The position numbers were made by a program, and so were the translations under genes. A DNA stretch of 64,000 bases. It comes from Oceanithermus profundus DSM 14977 (GTDB lineage Bacteria; Deinococcota; Deinococci; Deinococcales; Marinithermaceae). Below, one piece after another: positions 25,571-33,474 of this stretch. The number at the start of each line of letters is the position of its first letter. Within the stretch, counting starts at the first letter, position 1. The DNA lies in contig NC_014761.1 in assembly GCF_000183745.1 (NCBI RefSeq), forward strand, positions 310,001 to 374,000, written 5' to 3'. A model generated the notes under the pieces. That model searched no databases and had not been told where the DNA came from. It saw nothing but the letters and a program-made list of their open reading frames with translations.

Positions 25571-26299
25571 ATGCGCAGAAGCGGATGGTTCGCGTTGCTG
25601 GGGCATGCGGATCCTCTGCGGGGCGAGACCCGGGCCGTCGAGGAACGGCTTCTGGAGATGGCCGGGGGCGTGGTGCTCTTCGTGACGCCCAAGGCCATGC
25701 TGCCGCTCGTCGAGGCCTGGCGCGAGATCTTTCACACCCACGGGGCCCGGCACACCGGGGTGCTGGCGCTGTCGCGGCGCGAGCAGGCCATGGACGCCCG
25801 GATCGCCGGGCAGGTGGCCGAGGCCCCGCTGGTGCTGCTGGTCGACGAGCAGGGCGAGCGCCTGCTGGAGCTGATCACGGGGACGCGGCTGGTGAACGCG
25901 CTGGCGCAGGTGCACCTGCGCGGGGGCGTGGTGGCGGCCGCGCTCGAGGCCTCGCCGCTGCTGGGCAGCGCCGTGCCGCTGGGCCGCGGGGAGACGCCCG
26001 CGGTGCGCTACGGGCTGGGCCTGCTGCCCGGCCTCGCCGTCCAGGAGGCCTTCGAGGGCGCCGGAGCCTTCCATCGGCTCAGCGAGGTCGTGATCGGCCG
26101 GCCCGACCTGCTGGGCGTGGGGCTCGAGCGCGGGGCGGCGGTCGTCGTCGGGCCCGAAGGGCGCGCCGAGGTGGTGACCGGCCGCGTGGCCCTGTTGGAC
26201 GCCTCGGGGGCGCGCTCGAGCCCGGCGGCGGTGCACGGGCTGCGGGTCGACGTGCTGGCGGCTCCGGCCCGCTTCGAGGTGCCGCTCTTTCCAGAGTAA
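25571..26299 (+). CDS. Cyanophycinase-like (peptidase S51 fold) protein lacking the nucleophile motif
   Basis: A 242-residue protein that aligns by pattern with cyanophycinase/S51 enzymes: the C-terminal half holds GLGLLPGLAVQEAF, RLSEVVIGRPDLLGVGLERGAAVVV and a V.G.V.L.D ending, as in that family. The expected nucleophile elbow (G-T-S-A-G type) is replaced by RGGVVAAALEAS, so the catalytic serine seems absent. It may be a non-catalytic relative or a divergent enzyme. The ATG follows AGGAGG. It lies nine bases before a P1 peptidase gene in the same direction and is divergent from tetR-carD. Shorter than classic cyanophycinases (about 270). Confidence 0.65.
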   Translation: MRRSGWFALLGHADPLRGETRAVEERLLEMAGGVVLFVTPKAMLPLVEAWREIFHTHGARHTGVLALSRREQAMDARIAGQVAEAPLVLLVDEQGERLLELITGTRLVNALAQVHLRGGVVAAALEASPLLGSAVPLGRGETPAVRYGLGLLPGLAVQEAFEGAGAFHRLSEVVIGRPDLLGVGLERGAAVVVGPEGRAEVVTGRVALLDASGARSSPAAVHGLRVDVLAAPARFEVPLFPE

Positions 26300-26308
26300 G
26301 CTGGGGGC

Positions 26309-27175
26309 GTGAACGCCAGCCTCACGGCCGTCGCGGGGCTGCGGGTCGGCCACTGGAGCGACCCGGTCGCCCGCACCGGCGTGACCGTGATCCTCTGCCC
26401 CGACGAGGGCTGCGTGGCCTCCGCGAGCTTCGCCGGACCCTCGCCGGGCACCCGCGAAGCGGCGCTGCTCGCCCCCGAGAAACGCGTGGAGCGGGTGCAC
26501 GCCCTCGTCTTCACCGGCGGTTCCGCCTTCGGGCTGGCCGCGGCCGATGGCGTGGTGCGCTTTCTTCACGAGCGCGGCGTAGGCCACCCCACGCGCATGG
26601 GCCCGGTGCCGATCGTTCCGGCCGCGGTGATCTACGACCTGCTGGTGGGAGAGCCGGTGTGGCCGGGGCCGCGGGAGGGCTACGCGGCCGCCGCGTCCGC
26701 GAGCGCGGACCCGGTGACGTCCGGGCCCGTTGGGGCCGGCGCCGGAGCCACCGCCGGCAAGTACAAGGCCCCCGTGCCCACGGGGCTGGGCAGCGCGCTG
26801 GCGCGCTGGCGGGACCTGCGCGTGGGGGCGCTCGCCGTGGTCAACCCCGTGGGCGACGTCTACGACCCAGGCGGCCGGCTGGTCGCCGGGCACGGGGACC
26901 GCGAGGCCTGGATGCGCGCCGAGCCGCGCCCCGCCGAGCACACCACCCTGGTGGCCCTGGCCACCCCTGCGCCGCTCGACAAGCGCGAAGCCCGGATGCT
27001 CGCGGAGGCGGGCCAGGCGGCGCTGGGCCGCGTGATCCGCCCTTCGCACACCCCCTGGGACGGCGACGCCGTCTTCGTGCTCAGCACCGGCCGCGGCGCC
27101 GCAGCGCCGCTGGCGGCGCTCTCGGCCCTGGTGCAGGAGGCCGTCTGCGCGGCGGTGACGGCGGCCGCGGGCTAG
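26309..27175 (+). CDS. P1 family peptidase (DmpA/BapA-like, S58)
   Basis: A 288-residue member of the P1 aminopeptidase family, N-terminal-nucleophile hydrolases that self-cleave into two chains and remove N-terminal D- or beta-amino acids. It starts at a GTG (26309). Typical segments are LRVGHWSDPVARTGVTV near the start, VFTGGSAFGLAAADGVVRFL, and the glycine-rich GAGAGATAGKYK; the autocleavage Ser would lie in the later conserved part near HTTLVALATPAPL. Together with the upstream cyanophycinase-like gene (nine-base gap) it suggests processing of unusual peptides. It overlaps the convergent tsaE gene by four bases. Confidence 0.8.
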   Translation: MNASLTAVAGLRVGHWSDPVARTGVTVILCPDEGCVASASFAGPSPGTREAALLAPEKRVERVHALVFTGGSAFGLAAADGVVRFLHERGVGHPTRMGPVPIVPAAVIYDLLVGEPVWPGPREGYAAAASASADPVTSGPVGAGAGATAGKYKAPVPTGLGSALARWRDLRVGALAVVNPVGDVYDPGGRLVAGHGDREAWMRAEPRPAEHTTLVALATPAPLDKREARMLAEAGQAALGRVIRPSHTPWDGDAVFVLSTGRGAAAPLAALSALVQEAVCAAVTAAAG

Positions 27176-27639
27176 GCCGGTTCGTCGTCCGCGGCCGCTT
27201 CCCGGGCGATCTCCGCGAGCAGCGGTTCCAGCTCCGGCCGCAGCGCCTCAAGGCGCGCCCGGCGCGCCCGTGCTTCGGGCTCGAGCTCCACGAGCACGTC
27301 GGCGTCGAAGTCCTGGGGCCGCCCCCACTCGATCAGGGTGAGGCGCGCCCCCGCCATCGCGTCCTCGAGCCCCAGGTCCCACAGCGACCGGGGGTCGGGC
27401 AGGCGGTAGACGTCGACGTGCAGCAGCGTTCCCGCGGGCGTGGGGTAGGTGTGCATCAGGGTGTAGGTGGGGCTGGTGACCCGGCCCCGAAAACCCAGAG
27501 CGCGGGCGAGGTGGCGGACGAGGGTCGTCTTCCCCGCGCCCATGGGGCCGGACAGCAGCACCACCGCGCCGGGCGGCAAGCGCCGGGCGAGCGCGTGCGC
27601 CAGGCGGGCGGTGGCGTCTTCGTCGTGCAGCCGGATCAA
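27172..27639 (-). CDS. tsaE: tRNA threonylcarbamoyladenosine biosynthesis ATPase TsaE
   Basis: A 155-residue P-loop ATPase that works with TsaB and TsaD to make t6A37 in ANN-decoding tRNAs. Walker A is GPMGAGKTTL (near 31-40), followed by SPTYTLMHTY and the Walker-B-like LTLIEWG. The start is TTG at 27639, overlapping the TGA of the upstream coiled-coil gene as TTGA, so translation is probably coupled. Its place at the end of the roadblock-protein operon is unexpected, as there is no obvious link to tRNA modification. Confidence 0.93.
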   Translation of the reverse strand: MIRLHDEDATARLAHALARRLPPGAVVLLSGPMGAGKTTLVRHLARALGFRGRVTSPTYTLMHTYPTPAGTLLHVDVYRLPDPRSLWDLGLEDAMAGARLTLIEWGRPQDFDADVLVELEPEARARRARLEALRPELEPLLAEIAREAAADDEPA

Positions 27640-30242
27640 GGCGTGGCGGAAAGACTCCGGTGGATCAGGGTGACGAGCCGGGAGAGTTGCGCCTTCTCGG
27701 CGAGGATGACCAGGTGGCGCCCCGCGTACGGCGCCAGCAGGAAGGCGTGGCCGGGCAGGGTGAGGACGGCCAGCCGCACCTGCTGCGCGCCGACCTCCTG
27801 GCGCAGGTGGTCGAGCTCGGTGAGCAGGTCGCGCACCCGGGCGACGTCCAGGTCGGCGGGCGGGGCCTCCTCGAGCCAGCCCACCCAGGTCACCCCGCGC
27901 ATGCGGAAGGGCGCGAGCGCGTCCTCGGCCCCCTCGCCCGCGGCCGGAGGTTCGGGTTCGGGCTGCGGAGCTTCGGCCTGCGGAGCTTCGGCCTCGGCGG
28001 GGGCCTCGAAGACGCCCAGTAGGTCGTCCAGGTCGGCGCCCGAAAGCTGTTCGGCCACCTCCCGGGCGGCGGCGAACTCCTGCTCGAGCTGGGTGACCAG
28101 CTGCTCCGCCTCCCCCAGCGAGCGCTCCATCTCGGCGAGGCCGCTCGTCCCCAGACGCTCGATGCGCCGCGCCCCTTTCTCAAGGAAGTCGAGCAGCGTC
28201 AGCGCCCGGTAGGCGGTCTCGCCGCCCACGGCCCGGGCGGCCTCGAAGCGTTCGCGCAGCGTGCGGTAGCGGCGGTCCAGCTCCTGGCGCCAGGCCTCGC
28301 GGCGCTCGAGCAGGGCGTGCAGGCGCTCCTTGAGGGGGGCGAGGTCGGGGAGCCCCGTCTCCAAAGCGGCCTCGGCCTCGGCGACGGCCTCGAGCAGCTT
28401 GTCGCCGCCGAGCTCCTTGAGGCGCTCGGCCGAGGCGCGCAGCGAACGCAGCTCCTGGCGTAGGTGCCCCTGGGCCTCGGCGATCTGTTGTTCGACCCGG
28501 CCCTCGAGCGCGCTCAGGTCGGGGAAACGACCGGCCTCGAGCTCGGCGCGGGCCTCGTCGACGCTGCCGGTGGCCAGCCCGAAGGCCTCGAGGCGTGCCG
28601 CCAGCTCGTCCAGGCGCGCCTGCGTGAGCCGCCGCGCCTCCGCCGCCAGGGCGGCCACCTCGTCCTCGACGCCGGCCGCCGCCCCCTCTTCGAGGCGCAC
28701 CCGAAGGCTGTCGCGGGTGCGCGCCAGCGGTTCCAGGTCGGGCAGGGCGTCCAGCTCGGCCAGCAGCCGCGCGCGCAGCGCGCGGGCGGCCTCGCCCGCC
28801 TGCGCCAGCTGGCTCAGCAGTTCGGGAAGCTCGGCCTTGAGGCGGCCCAGCAGGGCCTCGTCGACCTCGCCGGCCTCGAGCCCGGTTTCCAGGAGCGCCA
28901 GCCGCTCGCGGAAGCCCGCGAGCTCGGGCAGCTCGTCTTCGGGGAGCGCCTCGCGGGCGTGCTCGACCAGGCTGCGCGCCTCCTCGAGCAGCCGGCTCTG
29001 CCGCGCGCTCTCCTGCTTCTTGGCCGCGAGGGCCTCCTCCAGGGCCTTCACCTGGCGCTCCGCCTGCTCCAGGTCGCCCGGGAGCACGCCCATCTCGAGG
29101 CTTTCCTTGATGAGTTCCAGCTGGGTTCGGGCGCGCTGGCTGCCCAACTCGGCGTCCTCGAGCTCGAGGCTGCGAAGCCGCTCGGAAAGCCACTCGTAGC
29201 GTGCGCGCGCCTCGGCCACCGCGTCCTTGAAGGCCTCCTCGAGCGCGCGCTGCAGTTCGTCCAGGCGCTCGCCCGCGAGCTCGCCGGCGGCGAGCGCCGC
29301 TTCGACCGCCTCCAGCAGCGGCGCGACGCGCTCGGCCGCGAGGACGGCCGCGTACTGCTCCTTGAGCCGCTCCAGGCGGCGCCGCTCCTCGGCCAGGTCG
29401 ATCTCGCGGATGCGGTCGGCCACCTCGGGCTCGAGGTTCTCGAAGTCGATGAGGATCTCGAACTCCTCGCCCTCCCCCTCGCCCGCGACCAGCTCGGGGA
29501 CCTCTTCGTCCTCCAGCGCGATCACGCCCGCGTCGCCCGCGGCCTCGGGCGCCATTTCGGGGACGAGGGTGGGGTTTTGCACCACCGACGACTCGACGAG
29601 CTTGCGCAGGTCGGCGGCGAGCTTGCGGGCGCGCTCCACCTCGGCGGTGGCCAGGGTCTCTTGCTGCTGTGCCTCCTTGATCTGCTTGAGCAGCGAGCGC
29701 AGCCGGCGGGGCTTGGGCCCCCCGATGTTCTTCACGCGTTCGAGGGCGTCTTCGAGGTCCGAGATGTCGCGCGCCTGCCGCAACAGGGCGTTCTGCAGCT
29801 TTTCCTCGAGCAGGTCGATCTGGGCGAGCGCCTCCTTGAGCAGCTCCTCGGTGGACTCGCCCTCGCTCTCGCTGGCCTCGACGAGCGCGGCCAGGCTGCG
29901 CAGGCGCTGCACCTCGGGCCACTCGAAGTAGAGCTTGAAGCGCGAGACGGCCTGCTGCAGCGCCCGCTTGGGGTCGCGGCGGGCGGGGTCCGGCGTCCGC
30001 GCCGCGGGCGTTTCCTGGGCGAGGGCGCGCAGCGTCTCCTCGACGACCTTGCGCGCGCTCGCGGCGTCCATCTGCCCTTGCAGCTCGCGGTAGACGAAGC
30101 GTTTGAGCAGGATCGCGGCGCGGTCGGGGTCGAGCGCTCCGGGCTCGAGCCCCAGCCGGGCCAGGCCCTCCTTGAGGACGGCCTGGGTGCGGGCCCCCAG
30201 GTGGGGTTCCAGGGCTTCTTGGAGTCGGCTCAGTAGGGGCAC
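27636..30242 (-). CDS. Large coiled-coil protein with N-terminal helical domain and C-terminal roadblock/LC7-like domain
   Basis: An 868-residue cytoplasmic protein starting at GTG 30242 with GGAGG upstream. Residues about 1-77 form a helical domain (GLARLGLEPGALDP, FVYRELQGQM) that matches in pattern the N-terminus of the 217-residue protein two genes upstream. Residues about 110-740 are nearly continuous Glu/Ala/Leu/Arg coiled coil, interrupted by an acidic segment (VPELVAGEGEGEEFEIL). A Pro/Glu linker leads to residues 779-868, which resemble the roadblock/LC7 fold (GVTWVGWLEE, a helix, VRLAVLTLPGHAFLLAP, GRHLVILAEK, a final helix). It is the third gene of the operon, 25 bases after the membrane-protein gene. 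A structural, SMC-like or polarity-scaffold role is inferred only. Confidence 0.75.
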   Translation of the reverse strand: MPLLSRLQEALEPHLGARTQAVLKEGLARLGLEPGALDPDRAAILLKRFVYRELQGQMDAASARKVVEETLRALAQETPAARTPDPARRDPKRALQQAVSRFKLYFEWPEVQRLRSLAALVEASESEGESTEELLKEALAQIDLLEEKLQNALLRQARDISDLEDALERVKNIGGPKPRRLRSLLKQIKEAQQQETLATAEVERARKLAADLRKLVESSVVQNPTLVPEMAPEAAGDAGVIALEDEEVPELVAGEGEGEEFEILIDFENLEPEVADRIREIDLAEERRRLERLKEQYAAVLAAERVAPLLEAVEAALAAGELAGERLDELQRALEEAFKDAVAEARARYEWLSERLRSLELEDAELGSQRARTQLELIKESLEMGVLPGDLEQAERQVKALEEALAAKKQESARQSRLLEEARSLVEHAREALPEDELPELAGFRERLALLETGLEAGEVDEALLGRLKAELPELLSQLAQAGEAARALRARLLAELDALPDLEPLARTRDSLRVRLEEGAAAGVEDEVAALAAEARRLTQARLDELAARLEAFGLATGSVDEARAELEAGRFPDLSALEGRVEQQIAEAQGHLRQELRSLRASAERLKELGGDKLLEAVAEAEAALETGLPDLAPLKERLHALLERREAWRQELDRRYRTLRERFEAARAVGGETAYRALTLLDFLEKGARRIERLGTSGLAEMERSLGEAEQLVTQLEQEFAAAREVAEQLSGADLDDLLGVFEAPAEAEAPQAEAPQPEPEPPAAGEGAEDALAPFRMRGVTWVGWLEEAPPADLDVARVRDLLTELDHLRQEVGAQQVRLAVLTLPGHAFLLAPYAGRHLVILAEKAQLSRLVTLIHRSLSATP

Positions 30243-30267
30243 GGCGTCGGTTTACCTCCGGGTGGAG

Positions 30268-32091
30268 CTAGAACTCTTCGTCCCACTCCACGATCGTTTC
30301 GCTGGTGAGCGTGGGGTTGCGTTCCCCGGTCATGTCGGCCGAGGTCTGCACGGTGGTGGCCGCCTGACGGCGGTCCTGGATGAGGCCGAACTGGATGGCG
30401 ATGCCGCGCAGCCCCCAGGTGGCGAAGACGACGACGAGGAAGATCAACGCCCCCCAGGCCAGCTGCGCCACGATGTTCTGCAGGATCGAGAGGTTGTCGA
30501 GCACGAAGAGCTGCGGCACCCCCCCGTAAGTGGCGAGGATGTCGCCGAGGTAGCTGAGGCCTTCGATGATGCCCGGCAGCAGCAGGAAGAAGAAGGCGAG
30601 GCCCATGAGGCGCCAGTAGATGTTGCGGCCGCCGAAGGTCAGGTAGATCAGGTAGAGCGGGAAGAGGGCGAGCATGCCGACGAGGATGAAGAAGACCGCG
30701 CGGGGAAGGCCGAAGGTCGCGCGCTGCAGCGAGACCGTGAAGTCGTGCCAGGGGCCCAGCGGCCGCTCCAGCACGATGTCGGCCACGTTTTCCAGCTGGG
30801 CGTTGAGCACCGTGAGGTCCGAGGTGCGCAGACCCACGCCGCCCATCTGCTGCTCGAACATCGCCAGCGTCACCTTCGCCGCCTTGGGGTCGATGGCCTC
30901 GACGAGCGGATAGATCTCGTAGACGTAGCGGTTGCGGGCGTACTCCATGTACCTGCGGGCGTCCTGGGCGCGGCCCACGGAGACGTACGCCTGGGCGGTA
31001 GCCAGCAGGCCCTTGGTGATGTAGAGGCTGTTGCGCCAGTCGGTGTAGCTGTAGATCCCGACCTGCGCCATCGAGCGCGCGACCTTCTCCGCCTTCTTCT
31101 TGTCGCCGATCAGGAAGGTCATGTCCTGGTTGAGCTGCTCGATGGGCGAGACGAGGACCTGCGCCTGGATCTTGGGCTTGCCCGCGGCGGCGGCCGCAGG
31201 GGCGGGGGCCTGCGCGGGCGCGGCGGGCGCCGGCGCCGGCGCAGGCGCGGGCGCGGGGGCCGGCTGCGTTTGCGGTGCGGTGGGCTGGGGCGCGGCCTCG
31301 ACGGCGGGCGCGGGCGCGGGGGCCTGCGCGGGGGCGGCGGGTGCGGCCGCCGCGGCGGGGCCGGCCGCGCGGAAGAAGCGTTGCGCCGCGGCGATCAGCC
31401 GGTCGGTTTGCTGCTTGAAGCCGGCCTCGTCGCCGGCGACCAGCTTGGCGAGCGCGTCCACGTAGTCGCGCGCCAGGTTGTCGACCCGGGGCGAGTCCTG
31501 CACCACGAGGTAGAGGCCGTAGGCCTTGGCCGTCAGGGCGTAGGCCGAGGCGCGCTGCTTCTTCTGCTGGGCGAGCTGCAGCGACTTGTACATCGCCTCG
31601 GCATAGGCGCGCTCGAAGAGGGTGCGCAACCCCTCGATGTCGCCGGCCTGGATGAGCGGCACCGCCTTGGTCTTGAGGTCGGGGGTGCGCGCGGTGATCT
31701 CGATGAGCCGGTCGAGCAGCGCCAGGGCTTCGTCGGTGTTGCCCTTGTAGACGGCCTGGAACATGGCCTCGTACATCAGCTTGCCCAGGGAGCCGCGCAC
31801 GACCCAGAGCTGGCCTTCGAGGTCGGCCTTGCTCTTGCGCGACACGGCGATGCGGGCGTTGTTCAACGCCTGGACCACACCCTCACTCAACGCCTCGGGG
31901 ACGTTCTCGGCGCCGCTGCGGAAAATGTTGAGCGCGTCGTCGAGCGCCTGCAGGCTGGCGGTAGGATCGCGCAGCAGCTCGGTGCGCGCCGTCTCCAGTT
32001 TGGGGGCCAGCTGGTCGTAGAGCTGGGGGAGCGGCATCGCCCAAGCGACCGCGAAGAGAAAGACTAGAACGATCCAACGGGTGTGGTTCAT
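30268..32091 (-). CDS. Membrane protein with exported helical domain and cytoplasmic acidic tail (roadblock operon)
   Basis: A 607-residue protein. The ATG at 32091 overlaps the upstream stop by four bases (ATGA) and has GGAGG ahead. Residues 1-18 are a signal peptide (VLVFLFAVAWA). Residues about 20-245 and 305-455 are helical, with a 60-residue Ala/Pro linker between. Three clear membrane helices follow at about 463-486, 492-511 and 539-559, and the tail of about 45 residues ends TSETIVEWDEEF. With an exported N-terminus and three helices after the signal, the tail would be cytoplasmic. I do not recognise a family. Its position between two genes for related roadblock-like proteins suggests that these bind its tail. 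Confidence 0.75.
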   Translation of the reverse strand: MNHTRWIVLVFLFAVAWAMPLPQLYDQLAPKLETARTELLRDPTASLQALDDALNIFRSGAENVPEALSEGVVQALNNARIAVSRKSKADLEGQLWVVRGSLGKLMYEAMFQAVYKGNTDEALALLDRLIEITARTPDLKTKAVPLIQAGDIEGLRTLFERAYAEAMYKSLQLAQQKKQRASAYALTAKAYGLYLVVQDSPRVDNLARDYVDALAKLVAGDEAGFKQQTDRLIAAAQRFFRAAGPAAAAAPAAPAQAPAPAPAVEAAPQPTAPQTQPAPAPAPAPAPAPAAPAQAPAPAAAAAGKPKIQAQVLVSPIEQLNQDMTFLIGDKKKAEKVARSMAQVGIYSYTDWRNSLYITKGLLATAQAYVSVGRAQDARRYMEYARNRYVYEIYPLVEAIDPKAAKVTLAMFEQQMGGVGLRTSDLTVLNAQLENVADIVLERPLGPWHDFTVSLQRATFGLPRAVFFILVGMLALFPLYLIYLTFGGRNIYWRLMGLAFFFLLLPGIIEGLSYLGDILATYGGVPQLFVLDNLSILQNIVAQLAWGALIFLVVVFATWGLRGIAIQFGLIQDRRQAATTVQTSADMTGERNPTLTSETIVEWDEEF

Positions 32092-32741
32092 GGTTGACCT
32101 CCTTTGGCCTCGTAGCTGTTTAATACGTGCAGCAACCTGCCGAGGTTGGCCTCGCGCTTGGCCACGAGGGCGACCAGTGCAGGTCCGAGGGGGCGCACGA
32201 GCACCTGACCCTCCTGGAAAACGCTATAAAATAGTTTATACGGTTTTTGCTTTTGCAGGAGGCTGTGCACCACCCCAAGGATGGGGGCCAGGTCCTCCAC
32301 CCCGGGGAGCCGGGCCTCCTGGTAGGAGGGGCCTTGCAGCAGCACCCCGCTGACGCCCTCTTCGCGGGCCAGCTCGTTGACCAAGCCTTCGCGGGCCTCC
32401 GCGCGGTCCAGGTCGACCTCGCGACGCGGAAGGATCAGGGTGTTGCGGTCGCCGGCGGCGGCCGGCGCCGGCGCCGGCGCGGCGGGCTGGGGCCGGGCCG
32501 CTGCGGCCTCCTCCAGGCCGCGCAGCACCCGCCGCAGCGCGCCCGTGGGCTCCTGGATGGGGAAGACCTGCTGCAGCTCGGCGAGCAGCGGGCCGCGCAC
32601 GAAGCGCACCCAGGCCTCCGGGCCCATGGCGTCGGGGTTGACGCCGGCCCGGCGAAGCGCCCGGTTCATGATATTTTGCGCCGCAACCGGCGACGCGTAC
32701 TCGGTGAGGGCCTCGACCACGAGGCGTTCGATTTGCGGCAT
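32088..32741 (-). CDS. Small roadblock/LC7-like protein with helical N-terminal domain
   Basis: A 217-residue protein, first gene of the operon, with GGAGG before the ATG at 32741 and a TATAAT box upstream. Residues 1-78 form a helical domain (ALRRAGVNPDAMGP, LLAELQQVF) whose pattern matches the 868-residue protein. A Pro/Ala linker spans about 80-97. Residues about 117-212 have the roadblock/LC7 layout: helix (VNELAREEGVSGVLLQG), strand, helix (LAPILGVVHSLLQ), then FYSVFQEGQVLVRPLG, ALVALVAKREANLG and a final helix. Proteins of this fold (MglB, roadblock) form dimers and regulate small GTPases or act as scaffolds. No MglA-type GTPase gene is adjacent. An AT-rich patch encodes residues 166-175. 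Confidence 0.75.
   Translation of the reverse strand: MPQIERLVVEALTEYASPVAAQNIMNRALRRAGVNPDAMGPEAWVRFVRGPLLAELQQVFPIQEPTGALRRVLRGLEEAAAARPQPAAPAPAPAAAGDRNTLILPRREVDLDRAEAREGLVNELAREEGVSGVLLQGPSYQEARLPGVEDLAPILGVVHSLLQKQKPYKLFYSVFQEGQVLVRPLGPALVALVAKREANLGRLLHVLNSYEAKGGQP
32225..32240. repeat. AT-rich palindrome inside the small roadblock gene
   Basis: TATAAA-ATAG-TTTATA, 16 bases with perfect 6-base arms, inside coding sequence of about 70% GC. On the minus strand it offers TATAAA-like -10 boxes and might be an internal promoter for the membrane and coiled-coil genes. Confidence 0.35.
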
Positions 32742-32759
32742 ACGCCTCCTTACTCACGC

Positions 32760-32765
32760 ATTATA
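32760..32765 (-). promoter_or_regulatory. -10 box of roadblock operon
   Basis: Perfect TATAAT on the minus strand, 18 bases before the ATG at 32741; no good -35 is visible. Confidence 0.5.
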
Positions 32766-32790
32766 GAGGAAATGTCCAACTCGATTGGGT

Positions 32791-33474
32791 CTAGAGCCGG
32801 TACCCTTCGGCCGCGCCGCCCTCGACCCAGACCTCGCCGCCTTCCAGGTGCTCCTTCTTCCAGACCGGCAGGATCAGCTTGACGCGCTCGAGCGCGTAAC
32901 GGGCGGCTTCGAAGGCCTCGGGGCGGTGGGGCGAGGAGACGACGATCACGATCGAGGCCTCCGCGGGGTTCACGCGCCCCAGCCGGTGCACGATGGCCAC
33001 GCGCCCGAGCGGCCAGCGCGCCCGCATTTCGCCCGCGATGCGGGCCAGGGTGGCCTCGGCCATGCTCTCGTAGGCCTCGTAGGTGAGGTAGCGCACCTCG
33101 CGGCCCTTGTTGGGTGAGCGGGTCGTGCCCACGAAGCTGACCACCGCGCCGTAGGGGGGCGCGGTGGCCCAGGCGACGAGCTCGCCGATCAGGGGCTCGA
33201 GCGGCTCCTCGGTCAGCCCGGTGCGGTCGTCCCCGCCGCCGCCGGAGACCGGCGGCAGGAAGGCGAGTTCGGCGCCTTCGCGCAGGGGGGTGTCGGGCTT
33301 CACCAGCTCCTCGCCGAGCGCGGCCATGCCCCCGGAGAGGTCGAGGCCGGGCACGGCCGCCTCCACCGCGGCCTTGGCGTCGGCGACGGTGCTGCCCTCG
33401 GGCAGGTCGAGCTCGAGGCGGCCGGTTCCGGCCGCTTCGCGGTAGTGGGCGAAAAGGCGTACGTTAACGCGCAT
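32791..33474 (-). CDS. MoaD-MoaE fusion, molybdopterin synthase
   Basis: A 227-residue fusion of both molybdopterin synthase subunits, which put two sulfurs onto cPMP to make molybdopterin. Residues 1-79 are MoaD (ubiquitin fold, LFAHYREAAGTGRLELDLPEG) ending in FLPPVSGG. The normal C-terminal Gly-Gly is followed directly by GGDDRTGL and MoaE (about 86-227, with VVSFVGTTRSPNKG, YEAYESMAE, IVHRLGRVNPAE and VWKKEHLEGG). MoaD needs a free C-terminal glycine to receive sulfur, so the chain probably has to be cleaved after the double glycine, as is known for MoaX of mycobacteria. It overlaps the hrcA stop by 11 bases. Confidence 0.92.
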   Translation of the reverse strand: MRVNVRLFAHYREAAGTGRLELDLPEGSTVADAKAAVEAAVPGLDLSGGMAALGEELVKPDTPLREGAELAFLPPVSGGGGDDRTGLTEEPLEPLIGELVAWATAPPYGAVVSFVGTTRSPNKGREVRYLTYEAYESMAEATLARIAGEMRARWPLGRVAIVHRLGRVNPAEASIVIVVSSPHRPEAFEAARYALERVKLILPVWKKEHLEGGEVWVEGGAAEGYRL

